From Pseudomonadota bacterium (lineage in GTDB: Bacteria > Pseudomonadota > Alphaproteobacteria > Rhizobiales > Tepidamorphaceae), in contig JAEWYT010000207.1 in assembly GCA_023458595.1 (NCBI GenBank), positions 1-42,513 on the forward strand: DNA of 42,513 nucleotides, given 5' to 3'. The notes beneath the pieces were generated by a model, which saw nothing but the letters and a program-made list of their open reading frames with translations, searched no databases and had not been told where the DNA came from. The translations under genes and the position numbers were made by a program. Below, in pieces: positions 8,530 to 17,260 of this stretch (positions are counted from its first letter, which is position 1; the number at the start of each line of letters is the position of its first letter).

Positions 8530-8565
8530 CAATATATTGACATATATCGCCGCCTGCGCAATCCT
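8530..8565 (+). promoter_or_regulatory. Promoter with overlapping palindromic operator for the bad/ali genes
   Basis: CAATATATTG (8530-8539) is a perfect 10-bp palindrome. It overlaps a consensus -35, TTGACA (8537-8542), followed after 17 bp by a weak -10, AATCCT (8560-8565). It lies between the divergent MarR gene and the first plus-strand reading frame. The layout fits repression by MarR binding over the -35. Confidence 0.6.
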
Positions 8566-8603
8566 CCCTCCGTGGATACGAAAAATCCGGAAGGCGATTT
8601 TCC

Positions 8604-8714
8604 GTGCGTGGCTTGAAGGGCAAGATTGCCGCCGTCACCGGCGGCGGCATCGACGCGGCCCTCATCACCGCACGGGCGATCGGCGTTTCCGGCGGCCTGG
8701 CCGCGAACGTCTGA
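8604..8714 (+). pseudogene. badH: Remnant of badH (SDR dehydrogenase), internally deleted
   Basis: A 36-codon frame starts with GTG after GGAAGG (9-nt spacing) and ends 12 bp before badI. Its first residues, VRGLKGKIAAVTGGG, are the beginning of a short-chain dehydrogenase (beta-1 and the start of the TGxxxGIG motif). Its last residues, GVSGGLAANV, resemble the usual SDR C-terminus (VSGGLTMNG-like). About 220 central codons, including the catalytic Ser-Tyr-Lys, are missing without loss of frame. In R. palustris badH (2-hydroxycyclohexanecarboxyl-CoA dehydrogenase) lies just before badI, so this is read as a badH remnant. It cannot be an active dehydrogenase. Sample mutation or assembly error cannot be excluded. 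Confidence 0.72.
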
Positions 8715-8726
8715 GGGAAAGATACC

Positions 8727-9509
8727 GTGGACTATCAAGACATCATCTACGAAGTGAAGAACGGCGCGGCCCGGATCACCATCAACCGCCCGGCGCAGTA
8801 CAACGCGTTTCGCGGCCAGACCTGCGACGAGTTGATCCACGCGTTCGGCAAGGCCGGATGGGACAAGTCGATCGGCGTCATCGTCCTCGCCGGCGCCGGC
8901 GACAAGGCCTTCTGCACCGGCGGCGACCAGTCCGCCCATGCCGGCCAGTACGACGGGCGTGGCATCATCGGCCTGCCGATGGAGGAACTCCACTCGATCA
9001 TCCGCGACGTGCCGAAGCCGGTCATCGCCCGCGTGCAGGGCTACGCGATCGGCGGCGGCAACGTGCTGTGCACGATCTGCGACCTGACGATCGCCGCCGA
9101 CACCGCGATCTTCGGCCAGGTCGGCCCGAAGGTCGGCTCCGTCGATCCGGGCTACGGGACCGCCTACCTCGCCCAGGTGGTCGGCGAGAAGAAGGCCCGC
9201 GAGATCTGGTACCTGTGCCGGCGCTACAGCGCGCAGGAAGCGCTCGCCATGGGCCTCGTCAACACGGTCGTGCCGCTCGCCGAGCTCGACGCCGAGGTCG
9301 AGCGCTGGTGCACGGAGATCATGGAGCGCAGCCCCACCGCGATCGCCATCGCCAAGCGTTCGTTCAACGCCGCCAGCGAGCACATCCGCGGCATCGCCTC
9401 GATGGGGATGCAGGCGCTCAGCCTCTACTACGACACGGAGGAATCTCGGGAAGGCGTGCGCGCCTTCCAGGAGAAGCGCGCACCGGAGTTCCGCAAATAC
9501 GCGAAATGA
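8727..9509 (+). CDS. badI: 2-ketocyclohexanecarboxyl-CoA hydrolase
   Basis: A 260-aa crotonase-family ring-cleaving hydrolase. BadI opens 2-ketocyclohexane-1-carboxyl-CoA to pimelyl-CoA in anaerobic benzoate and cyclohexanecarboxylate degradation. The sequence is close to remembered R. palustris BadI across its length: NAFRGQTCDELI, AGAGDKAFCTGGDQS, LPMEELHSIIRDVPKPVIAR, QGYAIGGGNVL, FGQVGPKVGSVDPGYGTA and YYDTEESREGV. It is MenB-like rather than hydratase-like, lacking the hydratase glutamates. The start is GTG with GAGGGAAA just upstream. It follows the badH remnant by 12 bp and leads the intact part of the operon. Confidence 0.93.
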   Translation: MDYQDIIYEVKNGAARITINRPAQYNAFRGQTCDELIHAFGKAGWDKSIGVIVLAGAGDKAFCTGGDQSAHAGQYDGRGIIGLPMEELHSIIRDVPKPVIARVQGYAIGGGNVLCTICDLTIAADTAIFGQVGPKVGSVDPGYGTAYLAQVVGEKKAREIWYLCRRYSAQEALAMGLVNTVVPLAELDAEVERWCTEIMERSPTAIAIAKRSFNAASEHIRGIASMGMQALSLYYDTEESREGVRAFQEKRAPEFRKYAK

Positions 9510-9559
9510 CCCTCCGCGCGACGCGGCGGGGCGACAAGGGGAAGTCCTGAGAAGACGTC

Positions 9560-10714
9560 ATGCAGTTCGCCCTCTCGGAAGACCAGGTCGCGATCCAGGA
9601 GACCGCACGGCGCTTCGCCGCCGAGCGGCTGGCGCCGGGCTACGGCGCGCGCGACCGCACGGGCGTCCTCGACCGGACGCTGATGGCGGAGATGGGCGGG
9701 ATCGGCCTGATCGCGCCGGAGATGCCGGAGGCGCACGGCGGCCTCGGCGCTTCGCGCGTCACCAGCGGCGTCGTCATCGAGGCGATCGCGGCCGGCGACT
9801 TCAACATGGCCTACGTGCAGCTTCTGGGCTCGCTGTGCGGGCAGATCCTGGCCGAGCACGCCGCGCCCGCGATCACCGCCGAGTGGCTGCCGCGGGTGTG
9901 CGCGGGCGAAAGGCTGATCGCCCTGGCGCTGACGGAGCCGCGCGGCGGGTCGGACGCCGGCAACCTCGCGCTCAAGATGCGCCGCGAGGGGGACCACTAC
10001 GTCCTCGACGGCGAGAAGACCTCGATTTCCTGCGCCGACTGCGCCGACGGGGCGGTGGTGTTCGCCCGCACCGGCACGCCGGAGGACGGCGCCGGCGGGG
10101 TCAGCGCCATCTTCGTTCCGCTCACCCTGCCGGGCATCGCCCGCACGCGCTTCGACGATATCGGCGAACGGGCCATCGGGCGCGGCTCGATCTTCTTCGA
10201 GAACGTGAGGGTGCCCGCCGAGAACCTGCTCGGGGCGGAGGGCATGGGCTTCCGGCAGGTGATGCAGGGCTTCGACTTCTCGCGCGCCCTGATCGGCCTT
10301 CAGTGCCTCGCGGTGGCGCGGATCTCGCTGGAGGAAACCTGGGCGCATGTCGCCGAGCGCAAGGCCTTCGGCCAGTCGCTGTCGGCCTTCCAGGGCGTAT
10401 CGCACCGGCTCGCCGAGCTCGACACGCAGGTCACGGCCGCGCACCTGCTCTGCTACCAGGCGCTGTGGGCGAAGGACGAGAACCTGCCGCACAGCGCCGA
10501 AGCGGCGATGTGCAAGTGGTGGGCGCCCAGGCTCGCCTTCGACACGGTGCACGCCTGCCTGCTGTTCCACGGACACGCCGGCTATTCGCGGGAACTGCCC
10601 TACGAGCAGCGCCTGCGCGACGTGCTCGGCCTGCAGATCGGCGACGGCACCGCCGAGATCATGAAGACGATCATCGCGAGGCAGCGCGTCGGCCGGCGCG
10701 CCGTCCCCTACTGA
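9560..10714 (+). CDS. aliB: Acyl-CoA dehydrogenase, cyclohexanecarboxyl-CoA type
   Basis: A 384-aa FAD acyl-CoA dehydrogenase. The N-terminal helical domain, the middle beta domain (ALTEPRGGSDAGNL, GEKTSISCAD) and the C-terminal helical domain (RKAFGQSLSAFQGVSHRLAE, FHGHAGYSRELPYEQRLRD) are complete. Where many family members have an EGT catalytic glutamate, this has IGDGTAEI, i.e. Asp. In the bad/ali context it most likely oxidises cyclohexanecarboxyl-CoA to the cyclohex-1-ene CoA ester, like AliB; BadJ-like activity is also possible. It lies 50 bp after badI and 11 bp before the alcohol dehydrogenase gene. Confidence 0.85.
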   Translation: MQFALSEDQVAIQETARRFAAERLAPGYGARDRTGVLDRTLMAEMGGIGLIAPEMPEAHGGLGASRVTSGVVIEAIAAGDFNMAYVQLLGSLCGQILAEHAAPAITAEWLPRVCAGERLIALALTEPRGGSDAGNLALKMRREGDHYVLDGEKTSISCADCADGAVVFARTGTPEDGAGGVSAIFVPLTLPGIARTRFDDIGERAIGRGSIFFENVRVPAENLLGAEGMGFRQVMQGFDFSRALIGLQCLAVARISLEETWAHVAERKAFGQSLSAFQGVSHRLAELDTQVTAAHLLCYQALWAKDENLPHSAEAAMCKWWAPRLAFDTVHACLLFHGHAGYSRELPYEQRLRDVLGLQIGDGTAEIMKTIIARQRVGRRAVPY

Positions 10715-10725
10715 GGAGGCGGGCG

Positions 10726-11751
10726 ATGAAGGCGGCCGTGCTCGAGAAACGCGGGCCCGACGGGCTGGCCCTGCGCGAGGCGCCGATGCCGGAACGCCGG
10801 CCCGGCGAGGCGCTGATGCGCGTGCGGGCGGCCTCGCTCAACCGGGTCGACCTCTATATGCGCGACGACGGCCAGGGCATCACGCACGCGCTGCCGATGG
10901 TTCTCGGCGTGGACGGCGCCGGAGAAATCGTCGAGGCCGATCCCGGCTCCGGGCTCGAAGCGGGCATGAAGGCCGTGCTCTATCCCGCCGCCTTCTGCGG
11001 CGCCTGCCGCTACTGTCTCTCCGGCAACCAGCCCCTGTGCAAGTCGCTGCGCATCGCCGGGGAGCACCGCGACGGCACCTTCGCCGAGTATGTCGCCATG
11101 CCCGCCGTCTGCTTCATGCCCCTGCCGGACGACGCCGACCTCCTGGAAGCCGCGACCCTGCCCGTCGCCTATCTCACCGCCTGGCGCATGCTGTTCGGCA
11201 AACGCGCCCTCGGGCCCGGCGAGACCGTGCTCGTCACCGGCATCGGCGGCGGCGTGGCGACGGCCTGCCTGCAGCTCGCGGTGATCGCCGGGGCCCGCGT
11301 CATCGTCAGCTCGCGGCGCGCGGAAGCGCTGGAGCATGCATCCGCGCTCGGCGCGCACGCCTGCGTCGACACCTCGAAAGGAACACTGGCGCGCGGCGTT
11401 CTCGAGCTGACCGACGGCGAAGGCGCGGACATGGTGATCGACTCGATCGGCGGCGAGACCTGGAGCGAGGCGCTGAAGGCGCTCCGGCGCGGGGGGCGGA
11501 TCGTCACCTGCGGCGCCACGACCGGCGACAATCCGTCGGCCGACCTGCGCCGCCTCTTCGTCCGCCAGCTCGAGATCCACGGCGCGACGCTCGGCGATCT
11601 CGACGAATTCCGCCGGCTCATCGCCGTCTACCGGTCCGGCCGCCTGAAGCCGGCCATCGACCGGACCTATCCGCTCGAGAGGATCGGCGAAGCGCTCGCG
11701 CGCCTGCAGACCGGAGGACAGATCGGAAAGATCGCCGTCCGCATCGATTGA
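10726..11751 (+). CDS. Zinc-type alcohol dehydrogenase / quinone reductase-like MDR protein
   Basis: A 341-aa medium-chain dehydrogenase/reductase. It has the structural zinc cysteines CGACRYCLSGNQPLC (around residues 90-105), a GroES-like N-domain and a Rossmann domain with TGIGGGVATACLQLA. The position of the catalytic zinc cysteine is occupied by LNRVD, as in several zinc-independent quinone-reductase-like members. The substrate is unknown. Its place between aliB and aliA suggests an oxidoreductase step on an alicyclic intermediate. One could speculate that it compensates for the broken badH, but MDR enzymes rarely act on 3-hydroxyacyl-CoA, so that is weak. Start ATG follows GAGGAGG. Confidence 0.85.
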   Translation: MKAAVLEKRGPDGLALREAPMPERRPGEALMRVRAASLNRVDLYMRDDGQGITHALPMVLGVDGAGEIVEADPGSGLEAGMKAVLYPAAFCGACRYCLSGNQPLCKSLRIAGEHRDGTFAEYVAMPAVCFMPLPDDADLLEAATLPVAYLTAWRMLFGKRALGPGETVLVTGIGGGVATACLQLAVIAGARVIVSSRRAEALEHASALGAHACVDTSKGTLARGVLELTDGEGADMVIDSIGGETWSEALKALRRGGRIVTCGATTGDNPSADLRRLFVRQLEIHGATLGDLDEFRRLIAVYRSGRLKPAIDRTYPLERIGEALARLQTGGQIGKIAVRID

Positions 11752-11809
11752 ACACGATCCCCGCCGGGCCGCGCCCGAGCGGGGCAACGAATACCAAGGG
11801 AGGAATGCC

Positions 11810-13435
11810 ATGCCGTTCGATCCAGTCCTCATTGTCCCGCGCCGCGAAGCCATGAAGGCCGCCGGCCACTGGGATGACAAGACGATCATCGACTACCTCG
11901 ACGCCTGCCTCGCGGACGTGCCGGACCAGCAGGCGGTCTGCGACTTCAACACCCTGACGGGCAAGGAGACGCGGCTCACCTATCGCGAGCTCGACGAGCG
12001 GGCCGGGCGCATCGCGCTCAACCTGCTCGATCTCGGCATCGGCCGGGGCGACGTCGTCTCCTACCAGCTTCCGAACTGGTGGGAGTTCACCGCGCTCTAT
12101 GTCGCCTGCGCCAAGATCGGCGCCGTCGTCAATCCGCTGATGCCGATCTTCAGGGAGCGCGAGCTATCCTTCATGCTGGCGCTCGCGGAGACGAAACTGA
12201 TGGTCGTGCCGCAGCGCTTCCGCGACTTCGACTATCCGGGCATGATGGCCGGCATCCGCGACAAGCTGCCGGCGCTGAGGCACGTGCTCGCCATCGGCGG
12301 GACGGGCGACGCGAGCTTCGAAGCCGTGCTGCTGAAGCCGAATTCCGGCACGCTCGACGCGGCGATGCGGACGAAGCCTGACGAGGTGACGCAGCTTCTG
12401 TACACGTCCGGCACCACCGGCGAGCCGAAGGGTGCCACCCACACCTCCAATACGCTCCTGTCCAACCTGAAGCCCTACGCCGAGCGCGTCGGTCTCGGAC
12501 CGGACGACGTGGTCCTGATGGCCTCGCCGATGGCCCATCAGACGGGCTTCATGTACGGGCTGATGATGCCGATCGTGCTGAAGGCGCGCGCCGTGCTCCA
12601 GGACGTCTGGGATCCGAAGCGGGCCGCCGCGACGATCCGGCGGGAGAAGGTCACGTTCACGATGGCCTCGGCGGTGTTCCTGAGCGACCTCACCGAGGCC
12701 GTCGCCGCAGAAGGCGAGCCGGTGCCGAGCCTGCGCGTGTTCCTGTCGGCGGGCGCGCCGATTCCGCGTCCGCTCGTCGCCAAGGCGCGCGAGACCCTCG
12801 GCGCGTCCATCGTCTCCGCCTGGGGCATGACCGAGAACGGGGCGGTGACGCTGACGAAGCTCGACGATCCGGAGGAGAAGGCCTTCAACACCGACGGCTG
12901 CGCGCTGCCGGGAACCGAGGTGAAGGTGGTCGACCGGGAGGGCAACCCCGTGCCCTTCGGCGAGGAAGGCGACCTGATGATGCGCGGCTGCTCGCTCTTC
13001 TCGGGCTACCACAAGCGGCCGGAATGGAACAATGTCGACGCCGAGGGCTGGTTCCACACCGGCGACCTCGCCCGCATGAGCGAGGACGGCTACATCCGCA
13101 TCTCCGGCCGCTCCAAGGACGTCATCATCCGCGGCGGCGAGAACATTCCCGTCGTCGAGATCGAGGGGCTTCTGTTCAAGCACCCGGCGATCGCAGCGGT
13201 TGCCATCGTCGGCTATCCGGACGCCCGCCTCGGCGAGCGCGCCGTCGCCTTCGTCACCCTGCGCGAGGGGGCGACCCTCGACAAGGACGGCATGGTCCAG
13301 TTCCTGACGGACCAGAAGTGCGCCAAGACCTACCTGCCCGAGCGCCTCGAGATCGTCGACGACCTGCCGCGCACGCCGAGCGGCAAGATCCAGAAGTTCA
13401 AGCTGCGCGAGGAAGCGAAGGGCTTCGCGTCGTAA
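11810..13435 (+). CDS. aliA: Cyclohexanecarboxylate-CoA ligase-like AMP-forming ligase
   Basis: A 541-aa member of the acyl-adenylate superfamily. Visible motifs are the phosphate loop YTSGTTGEPKGATHT, the acid-binding SAWGMTENGAV, the adenine/ribose motif WFHTGDLA, the hinge RISGRSKDVIIRGGENI and the C-terminal catalytic lysine in RTPSGKIQKF. It activates a carboxylic acid with ATP and CoA. The neighbouring badI and aliB make cyclohexanecarboxylate the likely substrate, as for AliA of R. palustris; a related medium-chain or cyclic acid is possible. Ribosome site GGGAGGAATGCC precedes the ATG. Confidence 0.88.
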   Translation: MPFDPVLIVPRREAMKAAGHWDDKTIIDYLDACLADVPDQQAVCDFNTLTGKETRLTYRELDERAGRIALNLLDLGIGRGDVVSYQLPNWWEFTALYVACAKIGAVVNPLMPIFRERELSFMLALAETKLMVVPQRFRDFDYPGMMAGIRDKLPALRHVLAIGGTGDASFEAVLLKPNSGTLDAAMRTKPDEVTQLLYTSGTTGEPKGATHTSNTLLSNLKPYAERVGLGPDDVVLMASPMAHQTGFMYGLMMPIVLKARAVLQDVWDPKRAAATIRREKVTFTMASAVFLSDLTEAVAAEGEPVPSLRVFLSAGAPIPRPLVAKARETLGASIVSAWGMTENGAVTLTKLDDPEEKAFNTDGCALPGTEVKVVDREGNPVPFGEEGDLMMRGCSLFSGYHKRPEWNNVDAEGWFHTGDLARMSEDGYIRISGRSKDVIIRGGENIPVVEIEGLLFKHPAIAAVAIVGYPDARLGERAVAFVTLREGATLDKDGMVQFLTDQKCAKTYLPERLEIVDDLPRTPSGKIQKFKLREEAKGFAS

Positions 13436-13490
13436 CGGCGCGACCGACCGTCTCGGCCGGACCGGGAACCGGCCGGACCGGCGGCAGCGT

Positions 13491-13512
13491 CCGGCCGAAC
13501 AGGATCGGCCGG
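13491..13512 (+). terminator. Hairpin downstream of aliA
   Basis: A perfect 8-bp stem, CCGGCCGA (13491-13498) and TCGGCCGG (13505-13512), with a 6-nt loop lies 56 bp past the aliA stop. No T-run follows, so termination is plausible but unproven. Confidence 0.45.
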
Positions 13513-13576
13513 GCATCTCGCGTCGCTTCCTGTCGCGCAGTCCCCTGCCCTATTTCGCCGTTATCGGCTAAATATC

Positions 13577-13604
13577 GATGCCGGCGCTGCGATGCCGGCG
13601 CTCC
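13577..13604. repeat. 14-bp direct tandem duplication
   Basis: GATGCCGGCGCTGC is followed directly by GATGCCGGCGCTCC, 13 of 14 identical. It lies in the leader of the AsmA gene and includes an in-frame ATG at 13578 that I do not use as the start. Confidence 0.6.
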
Positions 13605-13637
13605 GGCGAGCGCCATCCACAGGGGCGAGCGAAGACG

Positions 13638-16331
13638 ATGCGGGGTTCGCGGAAGACATCGCGCGGGCGGCAGTCGGCAGCACGCCGCATGGTACGCCTC
13701 GTTTCCGGGCTGATCGGGCTCGCCTTCGCCCTCGCAGTCGCGTTCCTGCTCGTCGGAACCGTCGGGTTCCTCGGACCGATGCGCGCCGCGCTGGTCGAGA
13801 AGATGCTGACGTCGAGCCTCGGCGCGCCGGTCGCGATTGACGGTCCGGTCAAATTCGGCCTCGGCCCGACCGTTCTCATCACCGGCTCGAAAATCCGCGT
13901 CGAAAGGCCGGAAGGGGCGCCGTCGGGAGAGGCGGACCGGATCGAGGAAGGCGCGATCGGCGTCGGCCTGCGCGCGCTGCTCGCCGGCGCGCTCGACCTC
14001 AGGTCCTTGCGACTGCACGGGGTGGCGCTCGCCGAGAACAGCACCCTCGTCGGATTCGATCCGGACGCCGCGGCCGGCGACCGCAACGTCCAACGCTGGT
14101 TCGGCCTCGTGCCGGGCGCGGTACGGCTCGCCAAGCACGCCGACATCGCGGTCTCGGACGTCACCTACCGCTATCGCGACAGCCGCTCGGGATGGGATTT
14201 CGACATCGTCGCCACCACTTTCGCGACCGCAAGGGGCCAGTCCGGCGGCCCTTCGACGATCACGGCCTCGGGCACGGTGAACGGTGCGGCGCTTTCGGTC
14301 GACGCGTCGATCCGGCCGCTCGTCTTCGACGGCCGCGCCATCGGCGACGGCTTCACCCTGACCGCCAGAACGGCGGGCGGCACGCTCGAGATGCGCAGCG
14401 TCGTGCCGAAGGATCCGGCCAAGGACATGCGCCAGGCCAGCATCGGCGCCGACATCTCCTCGGTCGGCGACATACTCGACTCCCTGAAGATCGCCCGCAC
14501 CATCGAGGGCACGGCGAAACTCGCCGCCGGCATCGAAACGTCCGGTGCGGACTCCGCATTGCGCAACCTCGATGCATCGCTGACGCTGGCCGACGGGGCG
14601 ACCCTCCGGGCCACCGGCTCGATCGCCAATCTCGACGCGCAGAAGGGTTTCGATCTTTCGATCGACGCCGAGTGGCCGACCGACGGCGCGAAGACCGTCG
14701 ACGAGGCCGGCCTGCTCACTTTCGAGGTCTACGGGGTGACCGGGCGCCTGACCGGCGATCTCGACGCGCTGGCGCTGAGCGAGGGATGGATCACCACCAA
14801 CCTCTTCTCCGAAGCGATCCCGCGGCTCGGACCGATCACGGCGGGCGCGATCCGCCGCGACGACGACGGCCGGCTCGCGGTCGAGGACCTGCACGTACTC
14901 GCCGGGCCCGCGGACGCCCCGACCTTCGACCTGAGCGGGCGGATCGGCGACCTCCTCCAGCTCGCCGATTTCGATCTGTCCGGCGACATCGCGGTCCCGA
15001 CAGCGGACGCGCTCGGCATAAAACCCGCCGACCCGGCGGCGCTCGGCAAGCTGACCGGCACCTTCGCGGTCTCCGATGCGAGCGGGACGGCGGGCGTCGA
15101 CACGCTCACGGCGAAACTCACCGGCTCGAAGCTCGTCTCGGCCGACCTCGAGCTGAAGGCGGACCAGACGAAGCCGGAGGAGACGGCACGCTTCGCCCTG
15201 TCGCTGAACGTGCCGGACTACGCCCGGCTCGCCTCCGCCGCAGGTCTGACGTCCGAGCCCGTCGGCCCGGTCGCCTTCAAGGGCATCGTCTCCCTTTCGC
15301 GGCGCAGCGGCGACGTCGACGGCAGCCTGCGCTTCGGCAGGACCGAGATATCCGGCGATCTCTCGGTCAAACCGGAGGACAAGCGCGCGCTGGTCGCCGG
15401 AAACATCACGACGCCCGCGCTGCATCTCGTCGACGCGAGACGGCTGTTCGAGATCGTGTCCGACTTCCGCCGGTCGCGGGAGACAAGCATGGCCCGAAAG
15501 CAGCCCGCCTCGACGCAGCGTGCGGTCATGCACCCGCGCTTCGACATCGCCGTCAATGCCGGGCGGATAGAGGGCGCCGCCAGCGACGTGAGCAGCGTGA
15601 CCGGCCACGTGCTCTACGAGGAGGGGCTCGTCACGGCGCGGTCGTTCTCGCTCGAATTCGACAGGGGCCGGTTCGACTTCGACGGACACATGAACGTGCG
15701 CGAGGAAAGCCGGCCGTTCAGCGCAAAGGGGCGCATCGCGCGCTGGCCGATCGGCGACGCACTGCAGACATTCGAAATCGACCTGCCGATCGAGGGCGTC
15801 CTGGAAGCGGCCTTCGACGTGTCGTCGTCGGGCGCATCGGCACGGACGGCGGTCCGGGAGGCCAGGGGCGACCTCTACATGCGCATCGTCGACGGAACGA
15901 TCGGCAACCGGCTGATCGATCTGTCCGGTCTCGTCCTGCCGTCCTGGCTGTTCGCGCCCTCGGCAAGGACGGGGACGTCGCGGATCGCGTGCTTCTCCGC
16001 CAAGCTCGCCTTCGATCCGGGGCTGGCGACGCTGCAATCGGCGATCGTCGAGACCGACGACGTGATCGTGCGGGCGACAGGGCTGATCGACTTCAAGGAC
16101 GACACGATCGACATCGAGGCGACGCCGAAGGCGCGCGTCGACAACCTGATCCCGATCGTCTCGCCCTTCGCGATCCGCGGCCCCCTGTCGGCGCCGAAGG
16201 TCGTCATCAAGGGCGGCGTGGCGGGGCGCGCCGTCGCCGAGGCGCTGGCCCTGCCCTTCAACACGCTCGGCACGCTTCTCGGCGTCGACAGAACCGGCCC
16301 GAAGCCGCGCGATCTTTCCGGCGGCTGCTAG
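13638..16331 (+). CDS. AsmA-family envelope protein
   Basis: A long (897 aa) AsmA-like protein. An N-terminal membrane anchor (about residues 18-45, VSGLIGLAFALAVAFLLVG) is followed by the AsmA N-domain with LGAPVAIDGPVKFGLGPTV, a long beta-rich middle and a conserved C-terminal AsmA-type region (DDTIDIEATPKARVDNLIPI, FAIRGPLSAPKVVIKGG). AsmA/TamB-like proteins span the periplasm and influence outer membrane lipid or protein traffic. The start at 13638 is chosen because AGGGGC precedes it; ATG codons at 13578 and 13689 are alternatives. It has no evident link to the neighbouring catabolic genes. Confidence 0.85.
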   Translation: MRGSRKTSRGRQSAARRMVRLVSGLIGLAFALAVAFLLVGTVGFLGPMRAALVEKMLTSSLGAPVAIDGPVKFGLGPTVLITGSKIRVERPEGAPSGEADRIEEGAIGVGLRALLAGALDLRSLRLHGVALAENSTLVGFDPDAAAGDRNVQRWFGLVPGAVRLAKHADIAVSDVTYRYRDSRSGWDFDIVATTFATARGQSGGPSTITASGTVNGAALSVDASIRPLVFDGRAIGDGFTLTARTAGGTLEMRSVVPKDPAKDMRQASIGADISSVGDILDSLKIARTIEGTAKLAAGIETSGADSALRNLDASLTLADGATLRATGSIANLDAQKGFDLSIDAEWPTDGAKTVDEAGLLTFEVYGVTGRLTGDLDALALSEGWITTNLFSEAIPRLGPITAGAIRRDDDGRLAVEDLHVLAGPADAPTFDLSGRIGDLLQLADFDLSGDIAVPTADALGIKPADPAALGKLTGTFAVSDASGTAGVDTLTAKLTGSKLVSADLELKADQTKPEETARFALSLNVPDYARLASAAGLTSEPVGPVAFKGIVSLSRRSGDVDGSLRFGRTEISGDLSVKPEDKRALVAGNITTPALHLVDARRLFEIVSDFRRSRETSMARKQPASTQRAVMHPRFDIAVNAGRIEGAASDVSSVTGHVLYEEGLVTARSFSLEFDRGRFDFDGHMNVREESRPFSAKGRIARWPIGDALQTFEIDLPIEGVLEAAFDVSSSGASARTAVREARGDLYMRIVDGTIGNRLIDLSGLVLPSWLFAPSARTGTSRIACFSAKLAFDPGLATLQSAIVETDDVIVRATGLIDFKDDTIDIEATPKARVDNLIPIVSPFAIRGPLSAPKVVIKGGVAGRAVAEALALPFNTLGTLLGVDRTGPKPRDLSGGC

Positions 16332-16467
16332 AAAGCCGATCGATTCCGCGGATTTTGCGAGCGGACGGCAAAGGTGCATCTCCGCGAGGTTCTGGGTGCT
16401 TCCCACGGCTTTTCTGATATGCACCAATGGACACCCTTTCGCAGCTTCCAACAGGTACCGACCGGAC

Positions 16468-17259
16468 ATGAACAAGATTGCCACCGACGAGCTTCTCTAC
16501 GAGGTACGCGGGACCACGGGCTGGGTCACGCTCAACCGGCCGGAGGCGCGCAACGCGCTGACCTTCGCCATGTACGAGGGGCTGGCGGACGTCTGCTCGA
16601 CGATCCCCGAGGACGGCTCGATCAAGTCGATCGTCGTCGTCGGCGCCGGCGAGAAGGCCTTCGCCGCGGGCACGGACATGCGCCAGTTCCGCGACTTCTC
16701 CAGCGAGCAGGACGCCCTCGACTACGAGCACCGGATGAGCCGGGTGTTCGACACGATCGAGAAATGCCCGGTTCCGACGATCGCGGCGATCTCGGGCGCC
16801 TGCACCGGCGGCGGCGCGGCGATCGCGGCCGCCTGCGACCTGCGCGTCGCCACCGCCGACATGAAGTTCGGCTTCCCGATCGCCCGCACGCTCGGCAACA
16901 CGCTGTCGGTCGAGAGCCTGTCGCGGGTCGCCGCGCTGATCGGCATCGGCCGGGTGAAGGAGGCGATCTTCACCGCCAGGCTGATCGGCGCCGAGGACGC
17001 GCTGGCGATCGGTCTCGTCACCGAGGTCGTCGCCGACTATCCGGCCCTGATCAGCCGGGTGGACGCGCTGGCCGGGCAACTCGCCGGCCACGCCCCGATC
17101 ACCATGCGCACCATCAAGGAAGGGCTGCGGCGGCTGCGCGTGGAAGGCGCGGAGGCCGAGGACAAGGACCTGATCGTCCAGGCCTACATGAGCGAGGACT
17201 TCAAGGAGGGCATGGAGGCCTTCCTCGGCAAGCGCAAGCCGAACTGGAAGGGCCGCTGA
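16468..17259 (+). CDS. Crotonase-fold protein lacking hydratase glutamates
   Basis: A 263-aa enoyl-CoA hydratase/isomerase superfamily protein. The oxyanion-hole segments are present (KAFAAGTDMRQF and SGACTGGGAAIAAACDLRVA). The two glutamates used by true hydratases are not: GGGCEL-type Glu is Ala here (GGGAAIA), and the LPEIKLG-type Glu region reads FPIARTLGN. It probably does another CoA-ester reaction such as hydrolysis, isomerisation or decarboxylation. It is followed after one base (TGACATG) by a CaiB/BaiF CoA-transferase, so the two probably act on the same CoA ester. The start at 16468 gives a normal length; an upstream frame to 16396 lacks support. Confidence 0.85.
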   Translation: MNKIATDELLYEVRGTTGWVTLNRPEARNALTFAMYEGLADVCSTIPEDGSIKSIVVVGAGEKAFAAGTDMRQFRDFSSEQDALDYEHRMSRVFDTIEKCPVPTIAAISGACTGGGAAIAAACDLRVATADMKFGFPIARTLGNTLSVESLSRVAALIGIGRVKEAIFTARLIGAEDALAIGLVTEVVADYPALISRVDALAGQLAGHAPITMRTIKEGLRRLRVEGAEAEDKDLIVQAYMSEDFKEGMEAFLGKRKPNWKGR

Positions 17260-17260
17260 C

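Noticed and set aside
13398..16484. 1028-codon open frame antisense to the AsmA gene
   Set aside because: Composition is that of a shadow frame, while the plus strand encodes a coherent AsmA-family protein with a membrane anchor.
16468..17259. Assignment of the crotonase-fold protein as BadK (cyclohex-1-ene-carboxyl-CoA hydratase)
   Set aside because: The two hydratase glutamates are missing and it lies outside the bad/ali operon, beyond the AsmA gene.
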